Assembly (NCBI GenBank): GCA_036514535.1
Contig: DATBWZ010000073.1
Span: 1-47,108, forward strand
Origin: DATBWZ01 sp036514535
GTDB taxonomy: Bacteria; JAMCPX01; DATBWZ01
DNA: 47,108 nucleotides
Direction of reading: 5' to 3'
A model generated the notes under the pieces. The model worked only from the letters and a program-made list of their open reading frames with translations, was not told where the DNA came from and made no database searches. Made by a program: the position numbers and the translations under genes. This document shows, piece by piece, positions 33,467-40,735 of the stretch. Position 1 is the first letter of the stretch. The number at the start of each line of letters is the position of its first letter.

Positions 33467-34576
33467 CTATACTTTTTCAATCGTTACCAGCGGTTCATAC
33501 AGGCAGTAAGGCTCTTCATCCATGTAATTGTCTTTGTCGTAATAAGCCCTTGCACGGCAGCCCATACATAGTTTTCTGAATTCGCATCTTCCGCATTTAC
33601 CTTTAAGATTTGACGGATCTCTGAGATTTCCGAAAATTTCTGAATTGAACCACACATCCCTGAAGCTCTGCGTCCTCAGCCTTCCTGTAACCAGAGGCAA
33701 ATACCCGCAGGGCTGAACCTCTCCCCTGTTGGATATAAAGCAGACTGCGGTTCCAGCCAGGCATCCACGGGTCATAGCAGACATCCCGGAACTGGATTTC
33801 GGCAGTATTATTCCGTCTTTTTTCCCGCGCTGGTTGAGAATTCTGTAAAAATGGGGTGCGCATGTAGCTTTAAATTCCAACTCCGGATGGGCTCTCCACT
33901 GCTCGTAAAACCAGTTCAGGCAATTTTCGTACTCCTGCGGAGAGAGCATCATTTTATCCGCGATCTGCACACCGCATCCCACAGGAACAAGCATGAAGAT
34001 ATGCAGGGCATTGACTTTGAGCCCCAGCGCCAGATTGAGAATTTTATCCACCTCATTTATATTATGGCTTGCAATTGTAGAATTTATCTGGGTCTGAACG
34101 CCCGCAGCCTGGAGGTTTTTTATTCCTGCAACGGCTTCCCTGAAAGAACCAGTAATTCCCCTGAATCTGTCATGGGTCTCTTCCCTTCCACCGTCAAGGC
34201 TTATGCTAACCCGTGAGACTCCTGCCTCCCTGATTTTTTCTGCTGTTTGTTGATTTATAAGTGTTCCGTTTGATGCGAGCGCCGCTCTCATCCCAAGCGA
34301 CACTGTATGGCCTGCAAGCTCAAAAATATCCTTTCTGTAAAGGGGTTCGCCGCCGGTAAGTATAACTATTGGTTTTGATACTTCTGAAATCTCGGTTAAA
34401 ATACGCTTAACTTCTTCTGTGGTTAATTCCCCGCTCTCCGCATCACCTGCTTCTGCACGGCAGTGAATGCATCTAAGATTGCATCTTGTTGTCAGCTCAA
34501 AAAAAATAAGGCGGGGAAGAAATTTCTCCGCACCGCCCCTTAATTCATTAACTTTACGACTATCAGTGCTGTTCAA
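33467..34576 (-). CDS. ahbD: AhbD, radical SAM haem b synthase
   Basis: AhbD performs the last step of the siroheme-dependent haem pathway, oxidative decarboxylation of the two propionates of Fe-coproporphyrin III to vinyl groups. The protein has the radical SAM motif CNLRCIHC, then RAEAG, the GGEP motif (VILTGGEPLYRKDIF) and a SPASM-like C-terminus (CGRCEFRKLCMGCRARAY...EEPYC). Segments such as FKATCAPHFYRIL and RGCLAGTAVCFISNRGEVQP are characteristic of AhbD, not AhbC or NirJ. I chose TTG at 34576, with GGAGG four bases upstream; GTG at 34606 is in frame and would overlap the cytochrome c3 gene. Haem made here would supply the cytochromes. Confidence 0.88.
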   Translation of the reverse strand: MNSTDSRKVNELRGGAEKFLPRLIFFELTTRCNLRCIHCRAEAGDAESGELTTEEVKRILTEISEVSKPIVILTGGEPLYRKDIFELAGHTVSLGMRAALASNGTLINQQTAEKIREAGVSRVSISLDGGREETHDRFRGITGSFREAVAGIKNLQAAGVQTQINSTIASHNINEVDKILNLALGLKVNALHIFMLVPVGCGVQIADKMMLSPQEYENCLNWFYEQWRAHPELEFKATCAPHFYRILNQRGKKDGIILPKSSSGMSAMTRGCLAGTAVCFISNRGEVQPCGYLPLVTGRLRTQSFRDVWFNSEIFGNLRDPSNLKGKCGRCEFRKLCMGCRARAYYDKDNYMDEEPYCLYEPLVTIEKV

Positions 34577-34587
34577 TAATCCTCCGG

Positions 34588-34968
34588 TTAGCTCTTCTTG
34601 TGGCACTCATTGCACTTTGTGGGCGCCTTTTTGCCCGCTGTAGCTTCTTTCTGATGGCAGTCTTTGCATTTTTTGTGGTAAGCATCCTTCAGAACAACCT
34701 TTGCGCCCTCTTTATTGTGGCAGGATGCGCATGAAACAGGCTGCTCGCCCTCTTTTGTCGTATGATGACACTCCACACATTTTCCGCTCAACATATCCTG
34801 ATGATTCTTATGCGGAAATACAACCGGTGGCTGCATCTTCTGGATAGTGCTTATAGTAATGCTGTCCGCGCCCTTGTCAATCTCGCTCTCTACCCTTGAT
34901 CCCAAACCAAAAAGAAGAATAGTGCCCAGTAATCCTATTCCAAGAATCCCGCCTAAAATCTTTTTCAT
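34588..34968 (-). CDS. Cytochrome c3 family tetrahaem protein
   Basis: This 126-residue protein has an N-terminal hydrophobic segment (ILGGILGIGLLGTILLFGLG), a signal peptide or anchor. Four CxxCH motifs follow: CVECH, CASCH, CKDCH and CNECH. The early VVFPHKNHQ...KCVECHH arrangement and the LKDAYHKKCKDCH segment match class III cytochrome c3/c7 proteins, which carry electrons through the periplasm of sulfate and metal reducers. AAAGGAGG sits eight bases before the ATG at 34968; a GTG nine bases upstream overlaps that site and is unlikely. The stop lies 11 bases before the chosen ahbD start, so the two are co-transcribed. Confidence 0.92.
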   Translation of the reverse strand: MKKILGGILGIGLLGTILLFGLGSRVESEIDKGADSITISTIQKMQPPVVFPHKNHQDMLSGKCVECHHTTKEGEQPVSCASCHNKEGAKVVLKDAYHKKCKDCHQKEATAGKKAPTKCNECHKKS

Positions 34969-35006
34969 TCCTCTCACCTCCTTTTGATTTAATTACTTAT
35001 ATTTTT

Positions 35007-35036
35007 ATGCTAACTCCTAACGAATACTGCTGTCAA
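35007..35036 (-). promoter_or_regulatory. Sigma-70-type promoter of the cytochrome c3-ahbD operon
   Basis: On the minus strand a perfect TTGACA (35031-35036) is followed after 18 bases by TAGCAT (35007-35012). The start near 35000 leaves a leader of about 32 bases ending in a strong ribosome site. The 175-base gap up to 35152 holds no other clear feature. Confidence 0.55.
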
Positions 35037-35152
35037 GGACTTTTAGATTCTAATGGAGGCATCAAAATTTGACACAAATCTCCGTCTAAGACATAATTTT
35101 CCCATGGGTATTCTCAAAATAATAAAATCCAGGAGAATTGCCTGTTATTATT

Positions 35153-35638
35153 CTATTTTCCAAAAATCAATTCAGTAATATATCCTATAGCTATGGGAAA
35201 CATAAAAGAAGAAATATACCTTGCGAACGCGAAATGCGCACCCAATATAGGGACCTCAAAGGTCACAAATCTGAATAAGCCAATAAGACCCCAGGAGGAG
35301 AGCAATGCAGCCATAGCGCCCATGCTTGCTCCCCCTTTATAGAAGACTGCAAGTATAGGAAAACTCACATAGGGACCGCCGGGCATAACAATACCCACTA
35401 GAGCACCAATAACGATCCCTTTGATTCCCGTATCCTTGCCAAGCAGCGACTTTATAAATTCTCTCGGAATAAGCACCTGCATAATTCCTGCTAAAACAAA
35501 TGCAACCATAAGAACAGGAATTAACTGAAAGAACATGCTTACAGATGCTTTGATGCCCTCATTCAAAAGATTAAACCTGTAGGCAATTATTCCTGCAACA
35601 AAAGTAAGCCCAAGAAGAACAAAAAATGGTATATTCAT
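35153..35638 (-). CDS. Permease half-subunit (ArsP_1/DUF318-type)
   Basis: This 161-residue membrane protein has about five helices. The family-typical segment is IPVLMVAFVLAGIMQVLIPR followed by GALVGIVMPGGPYVSFPI. It is about half the length of full ArsP-type permeases, so it probably works as a dimer or with a second half-subunit encoded elsewhere. Substrates of this family are poorly known (organoarsenicals or other small molecules). GGGAGGAATT directly before the ATG supports the start. It is a single gene, divergent from 35732. Confidence 0.75.
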   Translation of the reverse strand: MNIPFFVLLGLTFVAGIIAYRFNLLNEGIKASVSMFFQLIPVLMVAFVLAGIMQVLIPREFIKSLLGKDTGIKGIVIGALVGIVMPGGPYVSFPILAVFYKGGASMGAMAALLSSWGLIGLFRFVTFEVPILGAHFAFARYISSFMFPIAIGYITELIFGK

Positions 35639-35696
35639 AATTCCTCCCTTGCGTTTTACTAATATTAACAGAGAAGTTATACCTTAGCAATTTTTC

Positions 35697-35725
35697 CTTT
35701 TCTCAGAAACAAAATAGGATATAAT
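35697..35725 (+). promoter_or_regulatory. Possible promoter of the BtrH-like gene
   Basis: A perfect TATAAT (35720-35725) lies six bases before the ATG at 35732. The matching -35 position (CTTTTC, 35697-35702) is poor. The expected transcription start falls on or next to the start codon, so the mRNA may be leaderless. Confidence 0.4.
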
Positions 35726-35731
35726 AAAACT

Positions 35732-36730
35732 ATGAAAAAATTAATTACACACTGGAAGCATACTCCCGGGAGACATTGCGGTTCAACAGCGTTGAGCAAT
35801 TTGATGCACTTCTATGGTCACCCGTTATCCGAAGCAATCTGTTTCGGGCTGGGGGCAGGACTTGGGTTCTTCTATTTGAAGGGGGATTATTTTAATCCCA
35901 CCAGGGCATTGATGACAAGGAGTGCGGGGCTTGAGCCAAACTTTTTTGAAGCCATAAGTGTACCATTTTCCTGGAGAGAGGAAGCGAATAATGCAAAGGC
36001 TCTGAGCATCGCGCAAAAATTTATTGACAGCAATATCCCTGTGATGTTACAGACCGATATATATTACATTGATTATTATAATTCAAAAACGCATTTTAAC
36101 GGACATATTGTTGTTCTGTGCGGTTACGATGACGAAAAAGGAACAGCATATATTTCAGACACGCACTGGAATGAAATTCAGGAATTACCCTTTTCGTCTC
36201 TTGAGAAAGCAAGGACATCAAAATCCCCGCCAATGGTGCTTGAAAACAACTATTTTGAGGTGGATAAAATAAATAGTTCTTTTGATCTCAAGCCAGCAAT
36301 CCGGACCGCATTAATAAAGCAAGCCGAAGACATGCTCGCAGATTCGGAAGCATTCGGACATTACGGAGTAGGAGGCATAACTGCGGTGGCAGACGATTTT
36401 GCGACATGGGCATCTGTAAAGGACTGGAAATGGGCGGCAAGGTTTTCCTATCAGATAATTGAAAAGCGCGGAACCGGAGGCGGAGCATTCAGGCTGATGT
36501 ATTCTGAATTTCTAAAAGAAGCAGAGGAATATATTAAAGAACTCAAGAGTGGCGAAATGTCGGGAAAAATGCGCAAAATTGCGGACAAATGGACAAAACT
36601 GGCGGATTTGTTAAAGGCAATCAGCGAATCAGAAAAAGCTACAGGTTTTGACAAGGCAGCAACCCTAATATCTGAAATAGCTTCACTTGAAAAGAAATTC
36701 TATAAAGATATTTTGATGATGATAAAATAG
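35732..36730 (+). CDS. BtrH N-terminal domain / DUF4872 protein
   Basis: This 332-residue protein starts with the BtrH_N pattern (PGRHCGSTALSNLMHFYGHP, then LSEAICFGLGAGLGFFYL), a cysteine-peptidase-like fold. Cys16 is the likely nucleophile, with a later His in FNGHIVVLCGYDD and a downstream acidic residue. The C-terminal helical half matches DUF4872. BtrH in butirosin synthesis is an acyltransferase, but chromosomal homologues such as this have unknown substrates. It is a single gene, convergent with rmuC and outside the cytochrome operons. Confidence 0.82.
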   Translation: MKKLITHWKHTPGRHCGSTALSNLMHFYGHPLSEAICFGLGAGLGFFYLKGDYFNPTRALMTRSAGLEPNFFEAISVPFSWREEANNAKALSIAQKFIDSNIPVMLQTDIYYIDYYNSKTHFNGHIVVLCGYDDEKGTAYISDTHWNEIQELPFSSLEKARTSKSPPMVLENNYFEVDKINSSFDLKPAIRTALIKQAEDMLADSEAFGHYGVGGITAVADDFATWASVKDWKWAARFSYQIIEKRGTGGGAFRLMYSEFLKEAEEYIKELKSGEMSGKMRKIADKWTKLADLLKAISESEKATGFDKAATLISEIASLEKKFYKDILMMIK

Positions 36731-36761
36731 AACGTTATTATCAACTGCCTTTGCGAAAAAT

Positions 36762-37838
36762 CTATCCCTTCTCCGCGGGCGGCAGTTCGCTTTGGGATGT
36801 TATGCCGAGCATGCGGTCACTAAATCTGTTTAATCTGCGCTGAACATCCTCGTATTTGTTCATCGCATTCCTGATATGGCCGCCTACAACCTCAAATTCT
36901 TTGCCGAGATGTCCCATATCATTCTGAAGCCGTGCAATGCCCTCCACAATCCTCTTCGCGTTTTCTTCAATCTGCATACCTTTTAATCCCATTGAAAGAG
37001 TCAGAAGATAGGCAATAAAAGTATTAGGAGAAACAGGAATCACCTTCTTTTTTAATGAATATGAAAAAATGTCGTTTTCGCCGAATTCATCCCTTATTAT
37101 CGTCTCATAGTAAACATTCTCTGCGGGAATATACATCATTGCAAAATCAACGGTTCCATTGTCCGGCCTGATGTATTTCTCCGATATATCATTCAGGTGC
37201 TTCCTGAGAACGGCAAAAAAATCCTTTCTTAAAACACGTTTTTCTTCTTCAGATTTCGCCTCCAGTATTTTTCTAAAATCGTCTAAAGGAAACTTTGAAT
37301 CTACAGGAACCTTCCAGTCTTTGAGGTTAATCATAAAATCAACCTGTTTGCCATCGGGGAATTTATACTGTCTCTCATACCTTCCCGGCAATATCTCGTC
37401 AAGAAGGTTCTGGAGGAGCACCTCCCCCACACCACCGCGGATTTTCGGCGGCTTTAAAATATCCTGCAGACTGGATATGTCCTTCGCAATGTCAAAAATC
37501 CTCTTGTTAGCCTCGGAAATTTCACCAAGGCTCTTCTTAACTTCGCCAAAAACCTGCGCTGTGCGGTCAAGCCTGTCCCCTATCTGCCCGGTTGCCATTT
37601 GCAACTGCTGATTCACCGTGTTCATCTGCTGGTTCACCTGCGACAGAACCTGGGTAATAACCTGATCAATGCGCTGAGCTGTAGATGTCATATTCTCAGC
37701 AAAATTATTCCGAAGGGATTCTATCTGCTGATGGAGCATTAAATTTGAAACATCATCCCTTTTTCTGTCCGACGAAATTATAAGATAAAAGAGCAAAAAC
37801 AGTATAAGCGCAATGCCTGCCGTTACAGCGTATAGCAT
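36762..37838 (-). CDS. rmuC: DNA recombination protein RmuC homologue
   Basis: This 358-residue protein has an N-terminal membrane helix (TAGIALILFLLFYLII) and a long coiled coil rich in Gln and Asn (about 30-125). The conserved RmuC core follows, with GxxGExxLxxLL (RGGVGEVLLQNLLDEILP), DFMINL, PVDSKFPLDDF and VIPVSPNTFIAYL. RmuC limits rearrangements at inverted repeats and has a nuclease-like core (E, D and K residues of a PD-(D/E)XK type are present in this region). Its length is slightly below that of the E. coli protein. It has its own promoter, 37850-37878. Confidence 0.93.
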   Translation of the reverse strand: MLYAVTAGIALILFLLFYLIISSDRKRDDVSNLMLHQQIESLRNNFAENMTSTAQRIDQVITQVLSQVNQQMNTVNQQLQMATGQIGDRLDRTAQVFGEVKKSLGEISEANKRIFDIAKDISSLQDILKPPKIRGGVGEVLLQNLLDEILPGRYERQYKFPDGKQVDFMINLKDWKVPVDSKFPLDDFRKILEAKSEEEKRVLRKDFFAVLRKHLNDISEKYIRPDNGTVDFAMMYIPAENVYYETIIRDEFGENDIFSYSLKKKVIPVSPNTFIAYLLTLSMGLKGMQIEENAKRIVEGIARLQNDMGHLGKEFEVVGGHIRNAMNKYEDVQRRLNRFSDRMLGITSQSELPPAEKG

Positions 37839-37849
37839 GATTGAATTGT

Positions 37850-37878
37850 ATAGTAGTATATTAAATCCCGGGTGTCAA
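37850..37878 (-). promoter_or_regulatory. Sigma-70-type promoter of rmuC
   Basis: On the minus strand a perfect TTGACA (37873-37878), a 17-base spacer and TACTAT (37850-37855) lie before the ATG at 37838. The expected start near 37843 leaves about five leader bases and there is no Shine-Dalgarno. Confidence 0.6.
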
Positions 37879-37913
37879 TTTATAATACCCCGGTCTATCA
37901 AATGCACCCGCAC

Positions 37914-38441
37914 CTACCTGCTTATATCAATGGTAGGAGTAAGTTTAACAGGATTTTTCAATGTATATACCACAGGGCACCGCTGGATAGCCAATGCTTC
38001 CGCCTCTTTGATCTTGTTCTCAGGAGCATCACTGACAACATGGAGTTTGACTTTCACTTCTTCCATAACAGGATCCTCATTTATACCGAAAACCCTGGAA
38101 AAATTCATATTCGCCTCCACTCTCACCTTCAGACTCTTTATTCTTATGCCAAGCATTGTTGCCATCGTGGCAAAGGTGGCGGTATAGCAGGATGCAAGCC
38201 CGTAGAAGCAGTAGTGCATTGGCCCTGGAAGGGTTCCACCCCCGCCCATGAATGTGGGGCTATCAATCTTGAAAGTGGTCTGTCCGCCTTCAAAAGTAAT
38301 GTTTGACTGAAACTGCGGATCGCCTTCCTTAATCAGCCACTCTCCCTCTATTACCTGAACTTTTTTTGCTTTTGATGGATCTGCTTTAATCTGTTCGCCA
38401 AAAGCCTTTACCTTTTCAATATTAACATTGTTCATGGCCAT
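37914..38441 (-). CDS. OsmC family peroxiredoxin-like protein
   Basis: This 175-residue protein has the OsmC fold with the two redox cysteines in the expected places: HYCFYGLASCYTATFA in the central helix and QRCPVVYTL near the C-terminus. OsmC/Ohr proteins reduce organic hydroperoxides using thiols; other members bind persulfides or lipids. Normal length. GGAGG precedes the ATG at 38441, and a second ATG lies two codons later. It is a single gene behind a strong sigma-70-type promoter (38484-38512) and divergent from the ferredoxin gene. It may protect against oxidative stress. Confidence 0.88.
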   Translation of the reverse strand: MAMNNVNIEKVKAFGEQIKADPSKAKKVQVIEGEWLIKEGDPQFQSNITFEGGQTTFKIDSPTFMGGGGTLPGPMHYCFYGLASCYTATFATMATMLGIRIKSLKVRVEANMNFSRVFGINEDPVMEEVKVKLHVVSDAPENKIKEAEALAIQRCPVVYTLKNPVKLTPTIDISR

Positions 38442-38483
38442 AAATACCTCCTACTGATCAGAATGTTTACCTAACTTATATTA

Positions 38484-38512
38484 TTTATAATCTTAACCAG
38501 TATTTTTGTCAA
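38484..38512 (-). promoter_or_regulatory. Sigma-70-type promoter of the OsmC gene
   Basis: On the minus strand TTGACA (38507-38512), a 17-base spacer and TATAAA (38484-38489) give a near-consensus promoter. The start near 38477 leaves a leader of about 36 bases with a clear GGAGG. A weaker divergent candidate for the ferredoxin gene starts with TTGACT at 38542-38547. Confidence 0.75.
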
Positions 38513-38593
38513 ACCAAATCCAAAAAACATTAAAATTTTGTTTGACTGTGTTATTGTGCCGTGTTAAGTTAATATGTACAGGAGGTTGTCCCA

Positions 38594-38785
38594 ATGGCAA
38601 TGAAAATAATTGATACCTGCATCGCTTGCGGCGTCTGCGAACCTGAATGTCCAAGGGGAGCGATAAGCGCAGGAGACCCGCTCTATATTATTGATCCGGT
38701 CAAGTGCACAGAATGTCAGGGAGAAGACGGTGGACCAAAGTGCGTTCCCGTATGCCCGGTTGATTGTATAATAAAGGCAGAATAA
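38594..38785 (+). CDS. 2[4Fe-4S] ferredoxin, YfhL-type
   Basis: The 63 residues contain two cluster motifs: CIACGVCEPECP and, with an expanded loop, CTECQGEDGGPKC then VPVCPVDC. The extra residues between the second and third cysteines of the second motif are typical of the Allochromatium/YfhL type, whose clusters have very low potential. GGAGG lies eight bases before the ATG. It carries electrons in the cytoplasm; the partner is unknown. It precedes tyrS by 30 bases and may share its transcript. Confidence 0.93.
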   Translation: MAMKIIDTCIACGVCEPECPRGAISAGDPLYIIDPVKCTECQGEDGGPKCVPVCPVDCIIKAE

Positions 38786-38815
38786 CGCCTTAAAATAAAC
38801 TTAGCGGTTTGGCTC

Positions 38816-40039
38816 TTGTCGGAAAACATAGAAACTACGATAAAAGAAATAACACGAGGAACAGTTGAGATAATTTCCGAAGGAGAGCTTAGACAAAAGT
38901 TTCTCCGAAGTCTTAAATCAAAAAAACCGCTCCGCGTAAAAGCAGGGTTTGATCCTACCGCGCCGGATATCCATTTAGGACACACTGTCCTGCTGGAAAA
39001 ACTGAGGCAATTTCAGGAACATGGGCACAGGGTTATTTTTTTAATCGGCGACTTTACGGGAATGGTTGGAGATCCCACCGGGGCGAATACGACCAGACCC
39101 ATGCTATCCTGCGAAGAAGTGATAAAAAACGCGGAAACATACAAACAGCAGGCATTCAAAATACTCAATCCTGAACAAACCGAGGTCAGATTTAACAGCG
39201 AATGGCTGGGGAAATTTTCTGCTATTGAAATGCTGAGACTCTGCAGAAGCGAAACAGTGGCAAGAATGCTTGAAAGAAATGATTTCAGCATCAGGTTTAA
39301 AAAGACCAAGCCAATTTATATACACGAATTTATATATCCCCTGCTCCAGGGCTACGATTCTGTTGCGCTTGAAGCTGACATTGAGATTGGCGGCACGGAC
39401 CAGAAATTCAATCTTCTCATGGGCAGAACCATCCAGAAAGAATTCGCTCAGAAACCTCAGGTAATAATAACCCTGCCCCTGCTTATGGGTACTGACGGGA
39501 TTAAGAAAATGAGCAAAAGCACAGGAAACTATATCGGAATCAACGAACAACCTTATGATATTTTCGGAAAAATAATGTCCATATCCGACGAACTGATGTG
39601 GAATTACTATGAACTGCTTAGCAGAAAAAGTATGGAAGAAATTTCAAGAATGAAAAAAAATGTCAAGGATGGAGGGATTCACCCCCTTGAAGCAAAAGAA
39701 GCGCTGGCACATGAAATCGTAACACATTTCCATTCAAGTGATTATGCTGACTCGGCAAAGGCACATTTTGAATCTGTTTTCAGAAAAAGAAAAGAGCCGG
39801 AAAGCATTCCTGTCCTTGAATTAAAAAAATCGGACGGCATACAGGACATACCCTCAATTCTGACCATGGCCGGAATGGCGCAGAGCAAATCAGAGGCAAA
39901 AAGACTTATCAGGCAGGGCGCGGTTGCGGCAAACGGCAAAAAAATAGGGTCTGAATCTTTCAAACTTGAAAACGCAGGAGAATACCTGCTCAAGGTGGGG
40001 AAATTGCGTTTCCTCCGCGTAATTCTCAGGGAAAATTAA
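38816..40039 (+). CDS. tyrS: Tyrosyl-tRNA synthetase
   Basis: This 407-residue class I synthetase charges tRNA-Tyr. The HIGH-type motif is HLGH (residues 53-56, PDIHLGHTVLLEKL), the KMSKS motif is intact (231-235, IKKMSKSTGNY), and a C-terminal S4 RNA-binding domain follows (QSKSEAKRLIRQGAVAANGK). The loop GDFTGMVGDPTG is characteristic of the TyrRZ subgroup. The start is TTG with a weak ribosome site. The 3' end overlaps the convergent gene 40026-40733 by 14 bases. Confidence 0.96.
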   Translation: MSENIETTIKEITRGTVEIISEGELRQKFLRSLKSKKPLRVKAGFDPTAPDIHLGHTVLLEKLRQFQEHGHRVIFLIGDFTGMVGDPTGANTTRPMLSCEEVIKNAETYKQQAFKILNPEQTEVRFNSEWLGKFSAIEMLRLCRSETVARMLERNDFSIRFKKTKPIYIHEFIYPLLQGYDSVALEADIEIGGTDQKFNLLMGRTIQKEFAQKPQVIITLPLLMGTDGIKKMSKSTGNYIGINEQPYDIFGKIMSISDELMWNYYELLSRKSMEEISRMKKNVKDGGIHPLEAKEALAHEIVTHFHSSDYADSAKAHFESVFRKRKEPESIPVLELKKSDGIQDIPSILTMAGMAQSKSEAKRLIRQGAVAANGKKIGSESFKLENAGEYLLKVGKLRFLRVILREN

Positions 40040-40733
40040 AACTGTAAAGAAGAACAACACCATTTCCGTCTGAATCAAGATTAAGCACAAGAGCGTTTCC
40101 GTTGCCCTTTTCATAATTGAGCATACCATCAACTATTCCATAAATATACATGCTGATAAAAGAGGCCCCGGCAATTATCTGAATATTTTGAAAGCGTTTT
40201 GCTCTTGACAGATCATCGGTTAAATATTTCCCATCCTCCTCTAACGCCTTTCTCGTAAAATAACTCCCAAGGTTTATTGAAAGCGCCGCTGTTTCAAGCC
40301 CCAGGAGAATGGAGCCTTTTATATACTCATGGTTCTGGAATTGTCCGGCGCCAAACGGTAAAAAATTCAGGAGAAGCATTTTCTCCCTCCGTTTGAAAAG
40401 CAACGGAGCAGAAGATAGTTTTAGTTCGTTAAAAAATTCAACAATCTCCGGAGGGAAATATATCTGGCTCAATTCATATCCTGGTTCATTCTTTAGAATT
40501 GAGAGAAACCACCCTGAAGCAACACCCTTTTTATCCAGAAGAAAATTAGCAGCTCCAAGATAGGATTCAGCAGTCAGAATTTCATTTTTTTTTAGTTGAC
40601 CTGAATCTAATATTTTTTCAAAAGCAGTAATTGACTCTGCGTAATTTTTATTAAAATAAAGGGATACGCCTTCATCAAGTCCTTCTGCCGCCAAGGGAAA
40701 GGAGAGAAAAAACAAAAAAATAACCATGGGCAT
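40026..40733 (-). CDS. Exported TPR-containing protein with a membrane-spanning C-terminal half
   Basis: The protein is about 235 residues long with a signal peptide (MVIFLFFLSFPLAAEG). A short TPR-like segment (SLYFNKNYAESITAFEKIL) is followed by a C-terminal half with about two or three hydrophobic stretches (MLLLNFLPFGAGQFQN, GSILLGLETAALSINLGSYF, IIAGASFISMYIYGIVDGML). The LPFGAGQFQN pattern resembles DUF5683-type membrane proteins. I chose the ATG at 40733, two bases after the kinase stop; a TTG at 40748 is in frame. It is downstream of the Ser/Thr kinase gene and may be part of its signalling pathway. Function unknown. Confidence 0.65.
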   Translation of the reverse strand: MPMVIFLFFLSFPLAAEGLDEGVSLYFNKNYAESITAFEKILDSGQLKKNEILTAESYLGAANFLLDKKGVASGWFLSILKNEPGYELSQIYFPPEIVEFFNELKLSSAPLLFKRREKMLLLNFLPFGAGQFQNHEYIKGSILLGLETAALSINLGSYFTRKALEEDGKYLTDDLSRAKRFQNIQIIAGASFISMYIYGIVDGMLNYEKGNGNALVLNLDSDGNGVVLLYSFNFP

Positions 40734-40735
40734 TA

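Noticed and set aside
34588..34606. A long cytochrome c3-ahbD overlap using the GTG at 34606
   Set aside because: GGAGG at about 34581-34585 points to the TTG at 34576, which removes the overlap.
35153..35638. A truncated full-length ArsP permease pseudogene
   Set aside because: The frame has a good start and ribosome site and a natural stop, and half-length members of this family are known, so it is treated as intact.
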